Source: Rikenellaceae bacterium
GTDB taxonomy: Bacteria > Bacteroidota > Bacteroidia > Bacteroidales > Rikenellaceae
Direction of reading: 5' to 3'
Assembly (NCBI GenBank): GCA_009783565.1
Contig: WRDF01000009.1
Coordinates: 21,230 to 85,229 of the forward strand
DNA: 64,000 bases
The notes under the pieces are model-generated. The model was not told the origin of the DNA. It saw nothing but the letters and a program-made list of their open reading frames with translations, and made no database searches. Shown piece by piece: positions 60,831 to 64,000 of the stretch. Both the position numbers and the translations under genes were made by a program. Within the stretch, counting starts at the first letter, position 1. Each line of letters opens with the position of its first letter.

Positions 60831-61670
60831 GTTTCCAATATACGTTTCGAGCAACTTTGGCCAGAATTTATAGAACCGCCTATAACCTACACAGTCACTG
60901 TGGCTGCCAGGCCTGCGGCAGGCGGGACAGTTTCGGGAAGAGGCTCCTTTCCGGACGGCAGATCGGTTACTGTCGGGGCTACCGCAAACTCCGGTTATAA
61001 GTTTTTCGGTTGGACGGGCAGCGTAACCGACACCTTGACGCCCTATTCTTTTGCAATTACCCAAAACATGAACTTTACCGCCAATTTCAGGCCGTGCTTT
61101 GCCACCAATAAAGCCAATCCGTTGCCATTTATGGCGCTTGCCCCGCCGGGCACAAATATTGCAGGAGCGACATACGGCAACACTCGGAAAAAAGCGGACG
61201 GCACGGCAGTATTCCATAACGGCATAGACCTTGCCGGAGCGGTGGGCACTCCCATATACGCACAGTTTGGCGGCACGGTTGGAAAAGTGGTGTCCGAACA
61301 GCCGAATAGAATAGATAATCCCGATAATAAGAATTATCCAACTGGTTATTCTGGTGATATGAATAATGCAGGAAACAGGATTTATGTTAATTCCACTGTC
61401 GGAGGCAATACTGTAAACAACGGGTACTGGCACTTGCAGGCAGACACCCCGATAGCCAACAATCCCCGAACCGGACAACCCTGGGCGACAGGGGACGCTA
61501 TTAATGCAGGTGAAGTCATAGGTTACATCGGAATTACAGGAAATGCCAATGCAGATGTTCCTCATCTGCATTTAACTACGTCAGTAAATGGAGCTAATTC
61601 TGATCCTGCAACCTATCTGAATGCTACCATAAGTACAACTACAACAAACATTACCACACCTTGTGATTAA
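60831..61670 (+). pseudogene. M23-family metallopeptidase with beta-repeat domain, lacking a proper start
   Basis: From 60831 the frame reads VSNIRFEQLWPEFIEPPITY, then TVTVAARPAAGGTVSGRG. A beta-repeat domain (to about 61090) leads into an intact-looking LytM/M23 domain with FHNGIDLAGAVGTPI (H and D), GYWHLQ and PHLHL. M23 enzymes cut peptide bridges of peptidoglycan. The only possible early start, GTG at 60900, would cut the first strand of the repeat domain. The next in-frame ATG lies at the edge of the peptidase domain. No signal peptide is present unless the upstream lipoprotein ORF is part of the same gene. It could still be made by stop readthrough or by internal initiation. Confidence 0.65.
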
Positions 61671-61691
61671 AAACCTTTAAAAATAATCGAC

Positions 61692-62177
61692 ATGAAAACA
61701 ATCGTTAAAATAATCGTCTGTGCAGCATTCTTGATGTTGCCGTATTATGGATTTTCGCAATCGGGTTATACAAGCGCAACCGATATGGATGTTAAAGGTG
61801 TATTTATCGGAGGCACCTATACCAAAGCTCAAGTCGAGGCTAAATGGGGCGTTCCGACAAAATATTGGAGCAATATGTCTGAATTTGGGTTAGATGAAGC
61901 ATATAATTATCAACCTGGCAACTTGTTTCGTTTTAGTGATAATGGTATTTTTGAATCATTTTATGTCAGGACATCCAATTTCCCCGTTTACACTGCGTTT
62001 AGCGGAGGGATAAAAGTCGGAGATAATATTTCCCGGATACAGGCCATCGGGTTGGGGACTCCGGTGCTGAAAAGCGACGGAACATACCATCTGAACAGGA
62101 ATAACAGTGACGATCCGCTCGTTTTTAAACATACGAATGGAATTATCACTGAAATTTCGTTTGTTTCATCTATTTAA
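61692..62177 (+). CDS. small secreted protein, hypothetical
   Basis: The 161-residue precursor has a clear signal peptide (IVKIIVCAAFLMLPYYGFSQS). The mature part, with VFIGGTYTKAQVEAKWGVPTKY and GIKVGDNISRIQAIGLG, contains two G-x-T/V-G-D-like turn segments reminiscent of SmpA/BamE-type small folds. It lies 21 nt after the M23 ORF and so is probably co-transcribed with it. A role as partner or inhibitor of the M23 enzyme is only inference. The upstream leader contains no recognisable promoter. Confidence 0.6.
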   Translation: MKTIVKIIVCAAFLMLPYYGFSQSGYTSATDMDVKGVFIGGTYTKAQVEAKWGVPTKYWSNMSEFGLDEAYNYQPGNLFRFSDNGIFESFYVRTSNFPVYTAFSGGIKVGDNISRIQAIGLGTPVLKSDGTYHLNRNNSDDPLVFKHTNGIITEISFVSSI

Positions 62178-62191
62178 TGAAATCAGTTAAT

Positions 62192-62230
62192 AACAACATA
62201 GCCTTCCGATAAAGAAGGCTATGTTGTTAC
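62192..62230 (+). terminator. perfect 16-bp hairpin
   Basis: Arms 62192-62207 and 62215-62230 pair fully around CGATAAA. It probably ends the MutS-like operon, though the T tract is missing. Confidence 0.7.
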
Positions 62231-62344
62231 CCCATTTGGCGCAAGTTTAGGCGTAGCCGTACTTGTGCCTATATATAAAATGCTTCAACTATGAAAATAA
62301 ATTCAACTGATCTTGAACCAAAACTAAAAACCATAATAACAGTA

Positions 62345-63838
62345 ATGACCAGATTTTTCATATTTTTAAGCATACTCGCATTTACTGCGGGCTGTGCGTC
62401 GGTTTTCACCGCTAATTGCGATAAGCCTAAGTCGAAAAAAGGGAACGAATATGTGGTGCTCGTGTCACGCACGGTCGCCTCGGACACTGCATGGAACGCC
62501 GTGGCTCAGGCGCTGAGAACGAAACACAACGCCGCCCTATTCGTCTTCGAAGAAGCACCCCGCGCGGCTCTGGAATACCTGCGAGCCGAACGTCCGCGCT
62601 ATGTGGCGATCGTCGAGATGCCCGAAAACCTGAACCGCGACTACATCATCGACGCTCACCGCATGAGCCGCGAGCTGGATGATGATATTTACGCCGATTA
62701 CCTGTGGGGCGTAATCTCGGGCTACGACGCTGAGAGCGCAATGCGGATGGTCACTAACAGCGTAGAACCGCTCGTCGTAAAGAACGCCGTGGCGACCATC
62801 ATGGAGACCAACAGCGCAAAATGGTTCGACCGCTACGGCTATGTGGACGACCATACGGCGGGGCTGTGGGGCGAGAAAAAAGGACCCGGAGAGCCGGTGG
62901 TGAACGGCAACATCCCGCGCGAACAGGTGTTGCGTAAATTCACCGACCTGTATGCGGCATACGATCCCGACTTGGTGCTTACGGCTGCACATGCCACGGA
63001 AAAAAATCTTGAGATGCCCTTCTCGCTGGGTGATCTGAGGCCGCGCGACGGCAGATTATATGCCGATGACCACTTTACCGGTGAGAAATGGGACCTCGTG
63101 GGCAGTGGCAAGCGCAAAGTATATTTCGCTATCGGCAACTGCCTGATCGGCAACTTTTTAAACATGCGCGACTGTATGGCTGCGGCATGGATCAACGGGG
63201 AGAACGCGGCGGTGATGAGCGGCTATGTCGTCACCACGTGGCACGGACGCAACGGTTGGGGCGGGCTGAAATACTGGCTCACCACACCCGGACGCTACAC
63301 GCTTCCCCAAGCTGTCTATCTGAACCAACAGGACTTGCTTTATCAACTGAATGAATGGGCGCCCGACATAATTCGCGAAAAATTCGATTACGACAGTAAC
63401 TATTTCTATGCGCAATCCGAAACGATACGCAAACTCGCTGCAGCCGTAGGCGGAAACCCGACCAAGGACCAGTTGGGTTTCTGGCATGACCGCGACGTTC
63501 TGGCCTACTACGGCGACCCGAAATGGGACGTGCGCCTGCAGCAGATTCCCGAAGAGAACGATTTTACGGTGAGTTCCAGAACGCAACGCAACAGGGTGAC
63601 GATAACCATCCAAACCAAGCCGAACTTCAGTCTCGAACGCATGGCAGGCGACGGGTTCAAGGAAGAACACGTGCTCGATCTGCCTTTCAGCTACTTCTTC
63701 CCCGAACGTTTGGAAAATCCGCGCCTTGCGGCAGGCCAGAGCTGGAAGGCCGCCGTGAGCAAGGATTTTCTGCTCATATATGACCCCGGATTCGAACCCG
63801 GAAAAACATATACCATCGTACTCGAAACAGACAAATAG
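62345..63838 (+). CDS. lipoprotein, putative clan CD (gingipain/C25-like) cysteine peptidase
   Basis: The product is 497 residues from MTRFFIFLSILAFTAGC (62345; the frame is open from 62291 but the earlier part is not signal-like). The lipid Cys is residue 17. Candidate catalytic residues are His in VLTAAHATEKN and Cys in YFAIGNCLIGNF, which is followed by CMAAAWINGENAAVMSGYV. That order and pattern (strand, His; strand, C; then a GA.A..G strand) resembles gingipain and other caspase-fold enzymes, though the usual HG is replaced. The C-terminal 100 residues form a beta domain. It may be a surface peptidase. A second copy of the signal region begins 3 nt after the stop. Confidence 0.5.
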   Translation: MTRFFIFLSILAFTAGCASVFTANCDKPKSKKGNEYVVLVSRTVASDTAWNAVAQALRTKHNAALFVFEEAPRAALEYLRAERPRYVAIVEMPENLNRDYIIDAHRMSRELDDDIYADYLWGVISGYDAESAMRMVTNSVEPLVVKNAVATIMETNSAKWFDRYGYVDDHTAGLWGEKKGPGEPVVNGNIPREQVLRKFTDLYAAYDPDLVLTAAHATEKNLEMPFSLGDLRPRDGRLYADDHFTGEKWDLVGSGKRKVYFAIGNCLIGNFLNMRDCMAAAWINGENAAVMSGYVVTTWHGRNGWGGLKYWLTTPGRYTLPQAVYLNQQDLLYQLNEWAPDIIREKFDYDSNYFYAQSETIRKLAAAVGGNPTKDQLGFWHDRDVLAYYGDPKWDVRLQQIPEENDFTVSSRTQRNRVTITIQTKPNFSLERMAGDGFKEEHVLDLPFSYFFPERLENPRLAAGQSWKAAVSKDFLLIYDPGFEPGKTYTIVLETDK

Positions 63839-63840
63839 AT

Positions 63841-64000
63841 ATGACCAAATTTTTCATATTTTTAAGTATCCTCGGCCTTACTGCGGGCTGTGCGTCGGTT
63901 TTTACCGCCAATTCCGATAAGCCGCTGACAGAGCGGCAGGCTTCTCAACTATCGGCCGAACTCTGGGCGGCCAAACTGACGGAAATAGAAAAGACCTACG
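63841..64000 (+). CDS. lipoprotein, N-terminal part, paralogous leader to the previous gene
   Basis: 53 codons are visible before the window ends. MTKFFIFLSILGLTAGC, then ASVFTANSDKPL, repeats the start of the previous gene with few changes (lipid Cys 17). After that the sequences diverge (TERQASQLSAELWAAKLTEIEKTY). It is a tandem paralog, or a different protein that shares a duplicated leader. It starts 2 nt after the preceding stop. Confidence 0.7.
   Translation, partial: MTKFFIFLSILGLTAGCASVFTANSDKPLTERQASQLSAELWAAKLTEIEKTY

Overview
This window comes from a Bacteroidota chromosome, most likely order Bacteroidales. The signs are two FecR-SusC-SusD loci, a NigD-like lipoprotein, a BF3164-type six-bladed-propeller lipoprotein, a GldA/GldFG-like transporter, a FISUMP lipoprotein, an alanine-rich six-domain ribosomal protein S1, and many promoters with the Bacteroidota -7 signature TAnnTTTG. 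Base composition is moderate to GC-rich except for one clearly AT-rich gene at 26.6-27.6 kb. A Rikenellaceae-like relative is possible, but the sequence alone does not settle the genus.

Layout. 0-4.9 kb: start of an ECF sigma factor (cut by the window edge), rlmB, an ABC-F ATPase, a GNAT acetyltransferase and a NigD-like lipoprotein. 5-8.5 kb: a small secreted protein with a peritrophin/CBM14-like cysteine module, a propeller lipoprotein and an OmpA-like/TPR lipoprotein. 8.6-17.6 kb: first import locus, with FecR anti-sigma, SusC, SusD, two small lipoproteins and a periplasmic thioredoxin. 17.7-26.6 kb: housekeeping genes, namely class I fumarase, yraN, pepE, purN, acpP, fabF, an RNase III with a very long basic tail, radC, and a membrane-anchored degenerate LytM protein. 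26.6-35 kb: an AT-rich PIN-like orphan, asd, an OPT transporter, rpsA, a helical-repeat protein and a DUF4435 protein. 35.2-38.7 kb: tRNA-Pro and tRNA-Ser, followed by a decayed integrative element (broken integrase, an array of palindromes, a MobC-like gene) and a hipBA module. 38.7-52.4 kb: M1 aminopeptidase, an ECF sigma factor, FISUMP lipoprotein, amidohydrolase, and the second FecR-SusC-SusD-lipoprotein locus. 52.7-57.1 kb: GldA/GldFG-like ABC system and a TlpA-like protein. 57.3-64 kb: a single-chain tandem MutS-like ATPase, then a lipoprotein and an M23 peptidase ORF separated only by an in-frame TGA, a small secreted protein, and two tandem lipoproteins, the first resembling clan CD (gingipain-type) peptidases; the second runs off the window.

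How the genes work together. The two FecR-SusC-SusD loci look like regulated outer-membrane import systems: the ECF sigma factor is held by FecR, SusC/SusD bind and import the ligand, and accessory lipoproteins and hydrolases process it. Both FecR-SusC gaps carry two successive hairpins. The second hairpin, plus the SusC leader-peptide coding region, also stands in front of the FISUMP lipoprotein. Two 30-bp repeats in front of the FISUMP gene and the second fecR (a third, weaker copy lies nearby) are good candidates for promoters of the local ECF sigma factor.

The observations most worth following are: the fused MutS-like double ATPase and its downstream operon with an interrupted peptidase gene; an in-frame 51-nt repeat insertion in the SusD signal peptide; the run of palindromes centred on GTTAC/GTAAC in front of the mobC-like gene; the RNase III tail; and several families of dispersed intergenic palindromes. 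No CRISPR array, rRNA gene or intact insertion sequence was seen, and no stretch longer than 300 bases lacks a gene.
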